DNA from: an uncultured Bacteroidales bacterium
GTDB lineage: Bacteria; Bacteroidota; Bacteroidia; Bacteroidales; F082
Length of the DNA stretch: 64,000 nt
Reading direction: 5' to 3'
Assembly: GCA_905234455.1 (NCBI GenBank)
Contig: CAJOIH010000003.1
Span: forward strand, 1-64,000
Below, one piece after another: positions 1 to 9,367 of this stretch. The notes below the pieces were generated by a model, which searched no databases, was not told the DNA's origin, and worked only from the letters and a program-made list of their open reading frames with translations. The number at the start of each line of letters is the position of its first letter. Position 1 is the stretch's first letter. The translations under genes and the position numbers were made by a program.

Positions 1-22
1 CCACCCCCTTCAATAGACAATG

Positions 23-30
23 CAAAGATA
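23..30 (-). promoter_or_regulatory. Bacteroidota -7 element for a gene left of the window
   Basis: CAAAGATA on the plus strand reads TATCTTTG on the minus strand, matching the Bacteroidota -7 consensus TAnnTTTG. A CAA at 53-55 is a possible but loosely spaced (22 nt) -33 element. The rest of 1-227 is AT-rich with nothing else recognisable, so this is most simply the promoter of a leftward gene outside the window. Confidence 0.4.
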
Positions 31-227
31 AGTAAAAAATCTTAATCCGTGTCAACGCTGTGTCAACCAAACACGATTTTTTGAACAATCATAGTAATTC
101 ATTATCAGTCTAAACAACACCTAAACTAATAATATAACGATGATTTTCAATTAATTAAATAAGAAATAGGGACAACCAGAACATTTACGAATATCAACGT
201 AAAATCATTTCTCGATTCCTAGTGGGG

Positions 228-989
228 CTACTTCAAGTCGAGCACGATCGGGCAGTGGTCCGAGTGCTGCACTTCGGGGAGAATGTCAACGGCGTTGATA
301 TTCTCCTTTAAGTTTTCGGTAACCATGTGATAGTCGATGCGCCAGCCGAGGTTCTTGGCACGGGCGCCGGCGCGGAAGCTCCACCAGCTGTAGCGGTTGG
401 GTTCCTTGACCAGATGGCGGAAGCTGTCGATGTATCCATCGCTGAGGAAGTCCGTCATCCATTGGCGTTCCTCGGGCAGGAAGCCCGATGAGGTGTCGTG
501 CTTTCGCGGGTTGTTGATGTCGATGTCCTCGTGGCAGATGTTGTAATCGCCCGAGAGCACCAATTGGGGGCGCTCTTTCCTAAGCTGATTGACGTATTGG
601 CGGAAAAAGTCGAGCCACACCATCTTGAATGCCTGTCGTTCGTCGCCTGTGGTGCCCGAGGGGTGGTATACGCTGACCACCGAGAGCCCGCCGAAGTCCG
701 CCCGTAGGAAACGTCCTTCGCTGTCGTAGAGCGGGTTATCCATGCCATAGACCACGTTGTCAGGTTGGATTTTGGTGATCAGGCCCACCCCGCTGTAGCC
801 TTTTTTCTGGGCGGGGAACCAATAATGATGGTAGCCCATCGCCTCGAAATCAATTAATGGTATCTGGTCGGGAGTGGCTTTAAGTTCCTGAAAACAAAGC
901 ACATCTGGTTGATACTCACCAATCCACTGAAGCAGGCCCTTGCTGATGGCCGAGCGGATGCCGTTGACGTTATAGCTGACGATTTTCAT
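228..989 (-). CDS. xth: Exodeoxyribonuclease III (AP endonuclease)
   Basis: 253-residue member of the exonuclease III/APE1 endonuclease-exonuclease-phosphatase family, which cuts DNA at abasic sites in base excision repair. The start MKIVSYNVNGIR is the family's usual N-terminus; the reading frame stays open 26 codons upstream but that extension (MPRFFSF...) is not family-like. Visible signatures are CFQELKA (metal-binding Glu), SGDYNICHEDIDI (Asp/Asn catalytic site), WRIDYHMV and the terminal SDHCPIVLDL with the catalytic His. Length is normal for the family. It is transcribed leftwards, divergent from the ClC gene across 71 bases. The plus-strand CGAAGATA at 1011-1018 is a one-mismatch -7 element that could drive it. 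Confidence 0.95.
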   Translation of the reverse strand: MKIVSYNVNGIRSAISKGLLQWIGEYQPDVLCFQELKATPDQIPLIDFEAMGYHHYWFPAQKKGYSGVGLITKIQPDNVVYGMDNPLYDSEGRFLRADFGGLSVVSVYHPSGTTGDERQAFKMVWLDFFRQYVNQLRKERPQLVLSGDYNICHEDIDINNPRKHDTSSGFLPEERQWMTDFLSDGYIDSFRHLVKEPNRYSWWSFRAGARAKNLGWRIDYHMVTENLKENINAVDILPEVQHSDHCPIVLDLK

Positions 990-1060
990 GACTAAGGATA
1001 ATTTATGATGCGAAGATAAGAAAAGATTTTTTATTTTAGCGGTCCAAAACGAAAAGAACC

Positions 1061-2839
1061 GTGGCAAAGAAGGAAACCGGCAAATGGATTGACCGATTCA
1101 ACGAATGGCGGACTGTGCATCTGACCAACCAGCAGTTCATGCTATTGCTCAGCATACCCACGGGTTTTCTGGGAGGTTTGTCGGCCATCATCATCAAGAA
1201 GCTGGCCCATGGCATCCGCGACTTGGTGCTGGGGTTTCATTTTGAGCATTCCGACATCCTCTATTTCGTCTACCCAGCCATCGGCATCCTGCTCACTCTC
1301 ATTTTTTGTAAGTTCATCCTCCGGAAGGAGATCGGGCACGGCATTCCGGGCATCCTATATGCCATCAAGAAGAAGAAGGGCGAGGTGAGCCGGCACAGCA
1401 TGTGGTCGACCATCGTAGCCAGCGCCCTCACGGTGGGTTTTGGCGGTTCGGTAGGTCTGGAAGGTCCTTCGGTGTCGACGGGTGCCAGCATCGGCTCCAA
1501 CCTGGCGCGATGGCTGAAACTCGAATACAAGCAAGTGGTGATGCTCATCGGCATGGGCGGCGCCGCGGCATTGGCGGCCATCTTCCAGGCGCCGATGACC
1601 GGCATCTTCTTTGCCCTTGAGGTGCTGATGATCGACCTCTCCTTGGGCTCGCTGATCCCCATCATCTGCGCGTCGTTCATCGCCATCCTGACTTCCTATT
1701 TCCTCCTGGGACAGGCCGTGGAATACACGGCGGTCATCAACGAAGGCTTCATCCCCGCCAACGCGCTGTACTACATCGGCCTCGGCCTCTTTGTAGGGTT
1801 GATTTCTGCCTATTTCCTCAGGGTGACTTTCGGGGTGGAGAAGCGCTTCAAGACCATCAGCTCGCCTTGGACACGGTTTGCCATAGGCGCCGTGATGCTA
1901 GGCGTGTTGATTTACTTCTTCCCCGCCCTCTACGGTGAAGGCTACGATGCTGTCAACGCGGCCTTGAAAGGCGATTATTCCTCGATCTACAGCAACCCCC
2001 TCTTCAGCGGATGCGAGCAGCACGAATGGGCCATCTTGGTGTTGTTGGCAGCCCTCATCCTGTTGAAGGCCTTTGCCACCGCCTTGACTTTCGGGGCTGG
2101 CGGTGTGGGTGGCACCTTTGCCCCTGCCCTATTCATCGGAGCTTTCTCGGGGTTGTTTTTCTCGTTGACTGTCAATTACTTAGGAATTGGTGATTTGGAT
2201 CCCGCCAAGTTTGCCTTGGTGGGCATGAGCGGATTGATCGCAGGCATGTTGCACGCTCCTTTGACGGGCATCTTCCTCATCGCCGAGATCACCGCCGGCT
2301 ATTCCTTGATTGTCCCCTTGATGATCGTGTCGGCCCTTTCCTATTTCGTCAACCGAATCTTTTTCAGGCATTCGGTTTACACCAACGCCGTGGCCGAGCA
2401 CGGTGTGGAGGTGACGCACAACAAGGATGTAAGCATCCTCACCATGATGACCATCAACGGGCTCATTGAGACCAATTTCAGCAAGGTCAAGCGCGGCTCC
2501 ACCTTAGGCGACCTGATTCCTGTGATTTCGTCCTCGCGGAGAAACATCTTCCCTGTGGTTGACAAAGACGGCTCTTTCTGTGGTCACGTGCTGTTTGATG
2601 ACATCCGGAGTGTGATGTTCGACCAGACCTTGTACAACCAGCCCATCGAGGAGTTCACCGTCATTCCCGAGTACCTCATCCATCCCGAGGATCCCATGGA
2701 AACCGTGGTCAAAAAGTTCCAGGTCTCAGGCAAATACAACATCCCCGTCATTGAAAACGGCAAGTACCTTGGCTACATCTCACGTGCCAATGTGTTCTCG
2801 ACGTACCGCAAAACCCTCAGTGAAATCTCTGAAGACTAA
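1061..2839 (+). CDS. ClC-family chloride channel/transporter with C-terminal CBS pair
   Basis: 592-residue polytopic inner-membrane protein of the voltage-gated chloride channel (ClC) family. The ClC signatures are present: GHGIPG at about 92-97, GLEGP with the gating Glu at about 134, and [11 protein letters not shown] further on. About residues 455-590 form two CBS domains, which usually bind adenosine nucleotides and regulate transport. The start is GTG; no in-frame ATG lies near it and the protein begins immediately before the first amphipathic segment. The stop codon overlaps the next gene's ATG by one base (TAATG), so translational coupling is likely. Whether it is a channel or an H+/Cl- exchanger cannot be decided from sequence. 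Confidence 0.92.
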   Translation: MAKKETGKWIDRFNEWRTVHLTNQQFMLLLSIPTGFLGGLSAIIIKKLAHGIRDLVLGFHFEHSDILYFVYPAIGILLTLIFCKFILRKEIGHGIPGILYAIKKKKGEVSRHSMWSTIVASALTVGFGGSVGLEGPSVSTGASIGSNLARWLKLEYKQVVMLIGMGGAAALAAIFQAPMTGIFFALEVLMIDLSLGSLIPIICASFIAILTSYFLLGQAVEYTAVINEGFIPANALYYIGLGLFVGLISAYFLRVTFGVEKRFKTISSPWTRFAIGAVMLGVLIYFFPALYGEGYDAVNAALKGDYSSIYSNPLFSGCEQHEWAILVLLAALILLKAFATALTFGAGGVGGTFAPALFIGAFSGLFFSLTVNYLGIGDLDPAKFALVGMSGLIAGMLHAPLTGIFLIAEITAGYSLIVPLMIVSALSYFVNRIFFRHSVYTNAVAEHGVEVTHNKDVSILTMMTINGLIETNFSKVKRGSTLGDLIPVISSSRRNIFPVVDKDGSFCGHVLFDDIRSVMFDQTLYNQPIEEFTVIPEYLIHPEDPMETVVKKFQVSGKYNIPVIENGKYLGYISRANVFSTYRKTLSEISED

Positions 2840-3933
2840 TGGAAACGAAAAGAATATTATTTATCATATTTATATTATTATCTACATCGTCTGTTTTTGC
2901 ACAAGACATAGAGCAGGACACGACAGAGAAGAAGAACTGGTTTCAAAGGGTGTTTACCAGGCCCACCAAAATCATTCACGACACCATTTACATTTACGAA
3001 ACTGAAGCCGAGGAGGAAGTTCAAGAAGGCGTTTTTGATGAGGATGGAGACGATGAGGAAATGGAGCACAGCGGCGGCATCCCGATGCCTTTCGACACGT
3101 TAAGCACGAATGACAAGTATCTGAAAGTCATTCTTTTCGACAACGGCTCGTGGTTGTATTACGAAGTCCCGAAGCCCGACCTCCCCGACTTCATCAGCAA
3201 CGACCATTGGATGACCGATCAGGTGCATGCCTATTACGATATCAACGTCAAGGACTTGCCTGAGGAGTTGGACTTGATCCTTTGCGACTCAACGCATGGG
3301 TGGCATATCCCAGGATATGGGCGGATGGTTTCTACCTACAAGTTGAGGAAGGGACACAAACACCAGGGGGTGGATTTGGGCATTCCTTTTGGCGAGCCCA
3401 TTTATGCCGCTTTCGACGGCATCGTGCGTGTAGCTCTGCCCACCAAATACACGGGAGGCTACGGCAATGTGGTGGTGTTGCGCCATGCCAACGGTTTGGA
3501 AACCTATTACGGGCACATGACCAAATACGTGGTTGAGACCGACGACTTGGTGAAGGCAGGCGAGATCATCGGTTACTGCGGATCTACGGGACGTTCCTCG
3601 GGTCCCCACCTCCATTTCGAGACTCGGTACATGGGTCAGTCGTTCGATCCCGAGCGCATTTTCGATTTCGAGTCAGGTACGTTACGTGATACGATTTTCA
3701 CGCTGAAGAAGCACTATTTCAGCATCTACTCCCACGAAGGGCAGAGCGACAAGGAGTCGGAGGTGGCTGCCACCCAGGTGGCACCGAAGAACGTGACCCA
3801 CACCGTGAAGAAGGGCGACACCCTGAGCGGCATTGCCAAGAAGTACGGCACCACTGTGAAGAAAATCTGTAAACTCAACAATATCAACGAGAAGAAGACT
3901 TTGAAGGTAGGTCAGAAACTCATTGTACAATAA
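2839..3933 (+). CDS. Secreted M23 peptidase with C-terminal LysM domain
   Basis: 364 residues. A signal peptide (about 1-22, ending SVFAQ) directs export. An acidic linker (about 56-76) precedes a LytM/M23 zinc metallopeptidase domain with HxxxD (H175, D179) and HLH (257-259), the usual zinc and catalytic residues. A single LysM module fills residues about 320-364 and should bind peptidoglycan. The family cleaves peptide cross-bridges or, when inactive, activates amidases; here the metal ligands are intact, so an active endopeptidase is expected. It starts on the stop codon of the ClC gene. Confidence 0.92.
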   Translation: METKRILFIIFILLSTSSVFAQDIEQDTTEKKNWFQRVFTRPTKIIHDTIYIYETEAEEEVQEGVFDEDGDDEEMEHSGGIPMPFDTLSTNDKYLKVILFDNGSWLYYEVPKPDLPDFISNDHWMTDQVHAYYDINVKDLPEELDLILCDSTHGWHIPGYGRMVSTYKLRKGHKHQGVDLGIPFGEPIYAAFDGIVRVALPTKYTGGYGNVVVLRHANGLETYYGHMTKYVVETDDLVKAGEIIGYCGSTGRSSGPHLHFETRYMGQSFDPERIFDFESGTLRDTIFTLKKHYFSIYSHEGQSDKESEVAATQVAPKNVTHTVKKGDTLSGIAKKYGTTVKKICKLNNINEKKTLKVGQKLIVQ

Positions 3934-3946
3934 CACTTTGATCATC

Positions 3947-4519
3947 ATGAAAAAAGGCAAACTCTTGGTTTTCTCCGCCCCCTCGGGTTCAGGAAAAACC
4001 ACTTTGGTCAACCATCTTTTGAGCGAGATTCCCGACATGGCCTTCTCCGTGTCGGCCACCACCCGGCAGCCGCGAGGCAACGAACGGAACGGGGTGGAAT
4101 ACTATTTCATGAGCCTGGAAGAATTCAAGCAACGTGTTAAAAATGACGAGTTTCTGGAATGGGAAGAGGTGTATCCGGGGCGTTGTTACGGCACTTTGAA
4201 AGCTGTGGTATCGGCCATGCAGGAGGAAGGCAAGCATGTGGCTTTCGACGTGGATGTGGTAGGTGGCACCAACATCAAGAAGTTTTATGGCGATGAGGCG
4301 CTGTCCGTGTTTATCCAGGCCCCGTCGATTGAGGTGTTGCGTGAGCGCTTGGTGGGCCGCCAGACCGACTCTCTTGAGGAGATTGAAAAACGCCTGGCCA
4401 AGGCCGACTGGGAGATGAACTTCGCCAAGGGCAAGTTCGACATCACTATCATTAATGACGATCTTGAGACGGCCAAGGCCGACATTCTTGAGGCTGTCAA
4501 AAACTTCATCGAACAATGA
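3947..4519 (+). CDS. gmk: Guanylate kinase
   Basis: 190-residue GMP kinase, converting GMP to GDP with ATP. The P-loop APSGSGKT is at residues 11-18; the GMP-binding segment follows (SATTRQPRGNE, then GVEYYF), and the lid/adenine region RLAKADWEM is present. The ATG at 3947 gives the standard N-terminus; an upstream in-frame TTG at 3923 would overlap the preceding peptidase gene and adds eight non-family residues. The stop overlaps the nadD start (ATGA). Confidence 0.97.
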   Translation: MKKGKLLVFSAPSGSGKTTLVNHLLSEIPDMAFSVSATTRQPRGNERNGVEYYFMSLEEFKQRVKNDEFLEWEEVYPGRCYGTLKAVVSAMQEEGKHVAFDVDVVGGTNIKKFYGDEALSVFIQAPSIEVLRERLVGRQTDSLEEIEKRLAKADWEMNFAKGKFDITIINDDLETAKADILEAVKNFIEQ

Positions 4520-5091
4520 AGATAGGTTTGTACTCCGGTTCCTTCAACCCCATTCATCACGGCCATGTGATGCTGGCCAACTATCTGGTGGAGTTTTCCG
4601 ATCTCGACGAGTTATGGTTTGTGGTCTCGCCACAGAATCCATTGAAAGAGAAGGCCGACCTGATGGATGATGCCGACCGTCTGGAGATGGTGAGACTTGC
4701 CATTGGAGATGATCCTCGCATGAAGGCTTCCGACATTGAGTTTTCCATGCCTCAACCTTCATATACTATTAATACCTTAAGAGCTTTATCATCGCGATAT
4801 CCTTCGGACCGGTTTGTATTCATTTGCGGCATGGATAGCTTACAGGGACTGCCTCGTTGGCGCGAATTCCAAGCCATTTTGGATGGCTACGAGCTGTTGG
4901 TGTTCCCCCGCAAGGGTTATGACGGCGGGGAACTCTTGGAGCATCCCCACGTGAAAGTACTTGAAACTCCTTTGATTGAGGTTTCGTCAACGTTTATCAG
5001 AAACTGCATGAAAGAGGGGAAAGACGTGCGGCATTTCATGCCGGAGAAAGCCTATCGTTATTTGGTTGAGAACAACCTACTTCATCCGTAA
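4516..5091 (+). CDS. nadD: Nicotinate-nucleotide adenylyltransferase
   Basis: 191 residues. Adenylates nicotinate mononucleotide to deamido-NAD in NAD synthesis. The nucleotidyltransferase signature GSFNPIHHGH (8-17) and the C-terminal VSSTFIR motif (SSTxIR family) are intact. It is translationally coupled to gmk through a 4-base ATGA overlap. Its last 15 bases overlap the 3' end of convergent holB. Confidence 0.97.
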   Translation: MKIGLYSGSFNPIHHGHVMLANYLVEFSDLDELWFVVSPQNPLKEKADLMDDADRLEMVRLAIGDDPRMKASDIEFSMPQPSYTINTLRALSSRYPSDRFVFICGMDSLQGLPRWREFQAILDGYELLVFPRKGYDGGELLEHPHVKVLETPLIEVSSTFIRNCMKEGKDVRHFMPEKAYRYLVENNLLHP

Positions 5092-6210
5092 CAACTTCGT
5101 CATTTTAAAGCTACAATCCAGGAAGATCATGGGCGCATAGCCGTTACGTTCGATTTGGCGGGAGGCTTCTTCCAGCAGGTCTGCGATTTGCATGATATTG
5201 GCCGGTTTCACAAATGGAGCAAATCCCGCATTGAACTTCTTTTCTTCCTCGGGAAGCATCACCAGCTGAGCAAGATTGTTGTTGAATAACAGTGAGTTAC
5301 GGACGATGTTTAAGCCGTATTCCAGAAGCTGTTTCTGCCGTTCGCGACCGATGGTCTTGATGTTGTTCGAAAAGTCAACGAGTTCGCTGACGGCTGCCTT
5401 GAAGCAAAGCCGCATCCACTGTTGGAAGGTGCGGAAGTAGTACTTTTGGTCTTCGGCGTCCTTCACGTTTTGGCAGGCTTTGATCCAATTGCCTTCGGCC
5501 ACAATGGCGGCATCGTTGGCTGTTTGGGCGTCGCAGTCCAAACGCTGTGTTAGGGCCATTTGAAGGTCTTTTTGCTCAATCCTAGGGATTTTCACCAATG
5601 AGGCTCTAGAGCGAATGGTGGCCAGCAATTCTTCCTGATCTTCGGCAATCAAGATGAACAAGGTCTTCTCAGGCGGTTCCTCAAGGAGTTTCAGCAGTTT
5701 GTTAGCTGTATCCACACGCATCTTTTCCGCCATCCAAATGATGGCGATTTTGTATTCGCCCTCGTAAGCCTTGAAGCTCAGTTTTCTGAGCAAAGTGGCC
5801 GCATCACGCACTGAGATATAGCCCTGCTTGTTTTCCACCTCAAGGAATTCATACCAAGAGGAGGTATCCACATAACCCTCTTTTTGTTGGACGTACTCAC
5901 GCCATTCATTCAAGAACAGATCCGATTCCGGATTGCTCTTCACGCTTTTGGTGGTCGTGGTCGGCATCACAAAATGCAGATCGGGATGGGTCAACTTACT
6001 GATTTTCTGGCAAGATGGACACACTCCACAACTATCGGTCGCTGTCCTGTGGGGACAAAGGATGTATTGCGCATAAGCCAAGGCCAGCGGTAGTTTTCCG
6101 TTGCCTTCAGGCCCCAAAAACAGCTGTGCATGGGGCACACGGTTCTCCTGCACGCTCAATATTAACTTGCGTTTAACCTCTTCTTGACCGATGATGTCTT
6201 TGAATTGCAT
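5077..6210 (-). CDS. holB: DNA polymerase III clamp-loader subunit (delta'/gamma-tau-like ATPase)
   Basis: 377-residue AAA+ clamp-loader protein. The N-terminus FKDIIGQEEVKRKL and the PHAQLFLGPEGNGKL P-loop-like segment are typical of the Bacteroidota delta' subunit. A four-cysteine zinc module (C..CGVCPSC, about 52-66) follows, then the SRA variant of the clamp-loader SRC motif in IRSRASLV. It loads the sliding clamp at the replication fork. A canonical -7 element lies 19 bases upstream. The tau/gamma subunit (dnaX) is expected elsewhere; this one is shorter and lacks a tau tail. Confidence 0.88.
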   Translation of the reverse strand: MQFKDIIGQEEVKRKLILSVQENRVPHAQLFLGPEGNGKLPLALAYAQYILCPHRTATDSCGVCPSCQKISKLTHPDLHFVMPTTTTKSVKSNPESDLFLNEWREYVQQKEGYVDTSSWYEFLEVENKQGYISVRDAATLLRKLSFKAYEGEYKIAIIWMAEKMRVDTANKLLKLLEEPPEKTLFILIAEDQEELLATIRSRASLVKIPRIEQKDLQMALTQRLDCDAQTANDAAIVAEGNWIKACQNVKDAEDQKYYFRTFQQWMRLCFKAAVSELVDFSNNIKTIGRERQKQLLEYGLNIVRNSLLFNNNLAQLVMLPEEEKKFNAGFAPFVKPANIMQIADLLEEASRQIERNGYAPMIFLDCSFKMTKLLRMK

Positions 6211-6228
6211 GATTGGGTTTTAAAGATA

Positions 6229-6236
6229 CAAAATTA
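6229..6236 (-). promoter_or_regulatory. -7 element for holB
   Basis: CAAAATTA, read as TAATTTTG on the minus strand, fits TAnnTTTG and lies 19 bases upstream of the holB start. No good -33 TTG is visible at the right spacing. Confidence 0.45.
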
Positions 6237-6277
6237 CAAAATTCTTAATTCATAATTATAAATTCACAATTAAACCG

Positions 6278-6285
6278 TACCTTTG
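6278..6285 (+). promoter_or_regulatory. -7 element for lysS
   Basis: TACCTTTG fits TAnnTTTG and ends 19 bases before the lysS ATG. The -33 region (around 6254) is AT-rich without a clear TTG. Confidence 0.5.
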
Positions 6286-6304
6286 CACCAAATTTCAACG
6301 CATC

Positions 6305-8000
6305 ATGTTAAGCGAACAGGAACAAATCAGACGTAATTCGTTGGCCGAACTCTACAATCTCGGCATCAACCCGTATCCGCAGGCCGCGTTCCCCGTGAGC
6401 GTGTTCACCACGGACATCCTCGATCAATTTGACGACAACAACCCCGACCAGTTTCAGGAAGTCACCCTTGCGGGCCGTATCATGAGCCGCCGCATTATGG
6501 GCGCCGCCTCGTTCTGCGAACTGCCAGCTCTATGTGAAGCGCGATGAAATCTGCCCCGGCGAAGACAAGACGATGTATAACACTGTGTTCAAGCGTTTGT
6601 TGGACATCGGCGACTTCATCGGCGTGAAGGGCTTTGCCTTCCGCACCCAGATGGGTGAGATTTCGGTGCACGTCAAGGAGATGACCGTGCTAAGCAAGTC
6701 ACTCAGGCCCCTGCCCATCGTCAAGGAAAAGGACGGCGTGAAGTACGACGAGTTCAATGATCCCGAATTGCGCTACCGTATGCGTTACGTCGACCTCGTG
6801 GTGAACGACCGTGTGAAAGACATCTTCATCACTCGCACCCGCATCATCGACAGCATCCGCCGTTTCTTCAACGAGAGCGGCTACCTCGAGGTGGAGACCC
6901 CTGTGCTGCAAGCCATCCCCGGCGGTGCCACGGCACGTCCCTTTATCACGCACCATAACGCCTTGGACATCCCGATGTACCTTCGCATCGCCGACGAGCT
7001 CTACCTGAAACGCCTGATCGTAGGCGGCTTCGAGGGTGTTTATGAGTTCTCGCGCAACTTCCGCAACGAGGGCATGGACCGCACCCACAACCCTGAGTTC
7101 ACGGGACTTGAGATCTACGTAGCCTACAAGGACTACCTCTGGATGATGGATTACACCGAGGCCATGATCGAGCGTGCTGTCACTGAGGTTTTGGGTACTG
7201 ACACCGTGAAGGTGGGCGACAACGAGATTTGTTTCAAGCGTCCCTTCAAGCGCATCACCATGATCGACTCCATCAAGGAGAAGACCGGCATCGACATCAC
7301 CGGCATGGATGAGGCCCAGCTGCGCGATGTGTGCAAGCAGCTCGGCATCGAGGTGGACGCCTCTATGGGCAAGGGCAAGCTGATTGACGAAATCTTCGGC
7401 GAGAAGTGCGAAGGCACCTACATTCAGCCGACCTTCATCACCGACTATCCCGTGGAGATGTCGCCGCTCTGCAAGCGCCACCGCAACAACCCCGAACTGA
7501 CCGAACGCTTCGAGTTGATGGTCAACGGCAAGGAGCTGGCCAACGCCTACACCGAGCTGAACGACCCTATCGACCAGCGTGCCCGTTTCGAGGAGCAGAT
7601 GAAACTCAGCGAGCGTGGCGACGACGAGGCCATGTTCATCGACCAGGACTTCCTCCGCGCGTTGGAATACGGCATGCCTCCGACTTCAGGCATGGGCATC
7701 GGCATCGACCGTTTCGTGATGCTGCTCACGGGCCAGACCACCATCCAAGAGGTGCTGTTGTTCCCGATGATGCGTCCCGAGAAGGTCAAGAAAGTGGCCA
7801 CCCCCGAGGACTTCATGGGCATCGGCGTTCCCGAAGTCTGGGCCAAGGTACTTTGCGCCAACGGCTTCACCAGCATTGAACAACTGAAGAACGAAAAGCC
7901 CACCGCTTTGCGCGAAAAGCTGAACGGCCTCCGCAAGAAGAACAAGATGGAAGTTCCTGCTTTGCAGCTCGAAGAGGTTGAGGCATGGATCAACGGCTAA
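6305..8000 (+). pseudogene. lysS: Lysyl-tRNA synthetase, interrupted by a frameshift
   Basis: Class II LysRS, split into two frames. Frame one (6305-6547) encodes the normal N-terminus up to GAASFCEL and then runs to a stop at 6545-6547. Frame two continues from about 6522 with [14 protein letters not shown] to the end at 8000. The usual residues between them (about seven, in the OB-fold: ...QDSxGRI) are missing, and the span of 1696 bases is 20 short of an even 1716, so a 20-base deletion at about 6521 explains both. Everything after it is intact: motif 2 ([15 protein letters not shown]), motif 3 ([12 protein letters not shown]) and a C-terminal extra domain typical of Bacteroidota LysRS. 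A GTG at 6534 could start a truncated protein lacking much of the anticodon-binding domain. LysRS is essential, so either this is an assembly or strain error, or another copy exists. Confidence 0.85.
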
Positions 8001-8003
8001 AGT

Positions 8004-8486
8004 TTAGCACAGATCAGCCACAGTCATCCCCACGGTCTGAATCAGGTCGTGGGGATTTATTTTGAATTGCAAGCCCCTGACACCAGCGCTGACATAGATG
8101 AAATCAAAAAGTTCACAGGTCTCATGGATGAAAGTAGGGAACGGCTTTTTCATACCTATTGGTGAGCATCCGCCGCGGATGTAGCCCGTCAAAGGCAGCA
8201 ATTCCTTCATCGGAATCAAGTCGCAACTTTTGTTGCCCGTGGCTTTGGCGGTTTTCTTAAGATCCACTTCTTCATTTCCTGGGATAACACAAACGAAATA
8301 ACCTATCTTATCGCCTTTCAACACTATGGTCTTGAATACCTGATCAATATCCTCTTTGAGTTGGTCGGCGATATGCTGGGCACCAAGATCGTTCTCATCC
8401 ACCTCATAGGGAATCAGTTCGTATGAAATCTTCTTCTGATCAAGGAGCCGACACGCGTTTGTTTTGTTGATTTTGTCTTTTGCCAT
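8004..8486 (-). CDS. ybaK: YbaK-type aminoacyl-tRNA deacylase
   Basis: 160-residue YbaK/ProX-fold protein. Members hydrolyse mischarged tRNA, classically Cys-tRNA(Pro). The family pattern is clear: VFKTIVLKGDK (with the conserved Lys), KKTAKATGNKSCDLIP, GYIRGGCSPIGMKKPFP and YVSAGVRGLQFKI. Length is typical. It is the last gene of a tight minus-strand run fusA-yicC-ybaK (3-base gap to yicC). Its stop is 3 bases from the convergent lysS stop. Confidence 0.92.
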   Translation of the reverse strand: MAKDKINKTNACRLLDQKKISYELIPYEVDENDLGAQHIADQLKEDIDQVFKTIVLKGDKIGYFVCVIPGNEEVDLKKTAKATGNKSCDLIPMKELLPLTGYIRGGCSPIGMKKPFPTFIHETCELFDFIYVSAGVRGLQFKINPHDLIQTVGMTVADLC

Positions 8487-8489
8487 AGT

Positions 8490-9362
8490 TTACAGAATAT
8501 TGCAAACTTGCTCTTTGATTTTTTCCAGTTCGTCCTTCATCATCACCACGAGGCGCTGGATGTTGACTTCGTTGGCTTTGGAGCCGAGGGTGTTGATTTC
8601 GCGGCCCATCTCCTGGCTGATGAAGCCCAGTTTTTTGCCGGCTTGGTCTTCGTCGCAGCTCTCGTTGAAGTAGTTGCAGTGTTGGCGCAGGCGGACTTTT
8701 TCTTCGGTAATATCCAGTTTTTCAAGATAATAGATCAGTTCCGCCTCAAAGCGGTTCTCGTCGTATTGTCCCTCGGTGGTGAGCTCTGAGAGATTTTTGG
8801 TCAGTCGTTGTTTGATGGTGTCGTGACGGGCTTTCTCGAAAGGCGGCACTTGGTCAAGCAGTCCGAGGATGAGATCCACGCGGTGCAGCAAGTCGCGTTT
8901 CAAGGTCTGGCCTTCCTGGATGCGGAAGCGGTCAACGGTATCGAGAGCCGTGTCGAGAGTCTCTCCGATTTTGGCCACAAACTCCTCGTCATAGCTTTGT
9001 TCGGGGGTATTGAAAATGCCCGGCATCCTAAAGAGCAGCGCTGCCATATCAGCGGATGGCGCTATCCCGAGTTCCTCGGTGATGCCGTTGATTTGGCGGA
9101 GATAGGAAGCCACCACATCGGCATCGATTTGGTTCACGGCATCGGCGGAGGTATCGGTAATGGTAATGGTTGCATCGATTTTACCACGGAACAAGCGGGC
9201 TCCAATCTTGTTGCGGAAGTCCAACTCGGCGAAGCGGAGTTCGTTGGGCAGTTTCAAAGCCAGATCGAGTTGTTTGCTGTTGAGTGTCCTGATCTCGACA
9301 GTGATTTTTTTGGTGTTGAAGAGGCTTTCGGCGATGCCATAGCCCGTCATGGAACGTATCAT
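8490..9362 (-). CDS. yicC: YicC-family endoribonuclease
   Basis: 290 residues with the characteristic start MIRSMTGYG and the C-terminal DUF1732 block (NTLGSKANEVNIQRLVV, preceded by GKKLGFISQEMGREIN). E. coli YicC is an endoribonuclease affecting small RNA turnover and stationary-phase survival; that role is inferred here by family only. It lies 5 bases downstream of fusA and 3 bases upstream of ybaK, so the three are almost certainly one transcript. Confidence 0.92.
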   Translation of the reverse strand: MIRSMTGYGIAESLFNTKKITVEIRTLNSKQLDLALKLPNELRFAELDFRNKIGARLFRGKIDATITITDTSADAVNQIDADVVASYLRQINGITEELGIAPSADMAALLFRMPGIFNTPEQSYDEEFVAKIGETLDTALDTVDRFRIQEGQTLKRDLLHRVDLILGLLDQVPPFEKARHDTIKQRLTKNLSELTTEGQYDENRFEAELIYYLEKLDITEEKVRLRQHCNYFNESCDEDQAGKKLGFISQEMGREINTLGSKANEVNIQRLVVMMKDELEKIKEQVCNIL

Positions 9363-9367
9363 AGTGA

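Noticed and set aside
6305-6547. Programmed frameshift in lysS
   Set aside because: No slippery heptamer or downstream pseudoknot is evident, and residues are missing at the junction, which a frameshift alone would not explain; a 20-base deletion fits better.
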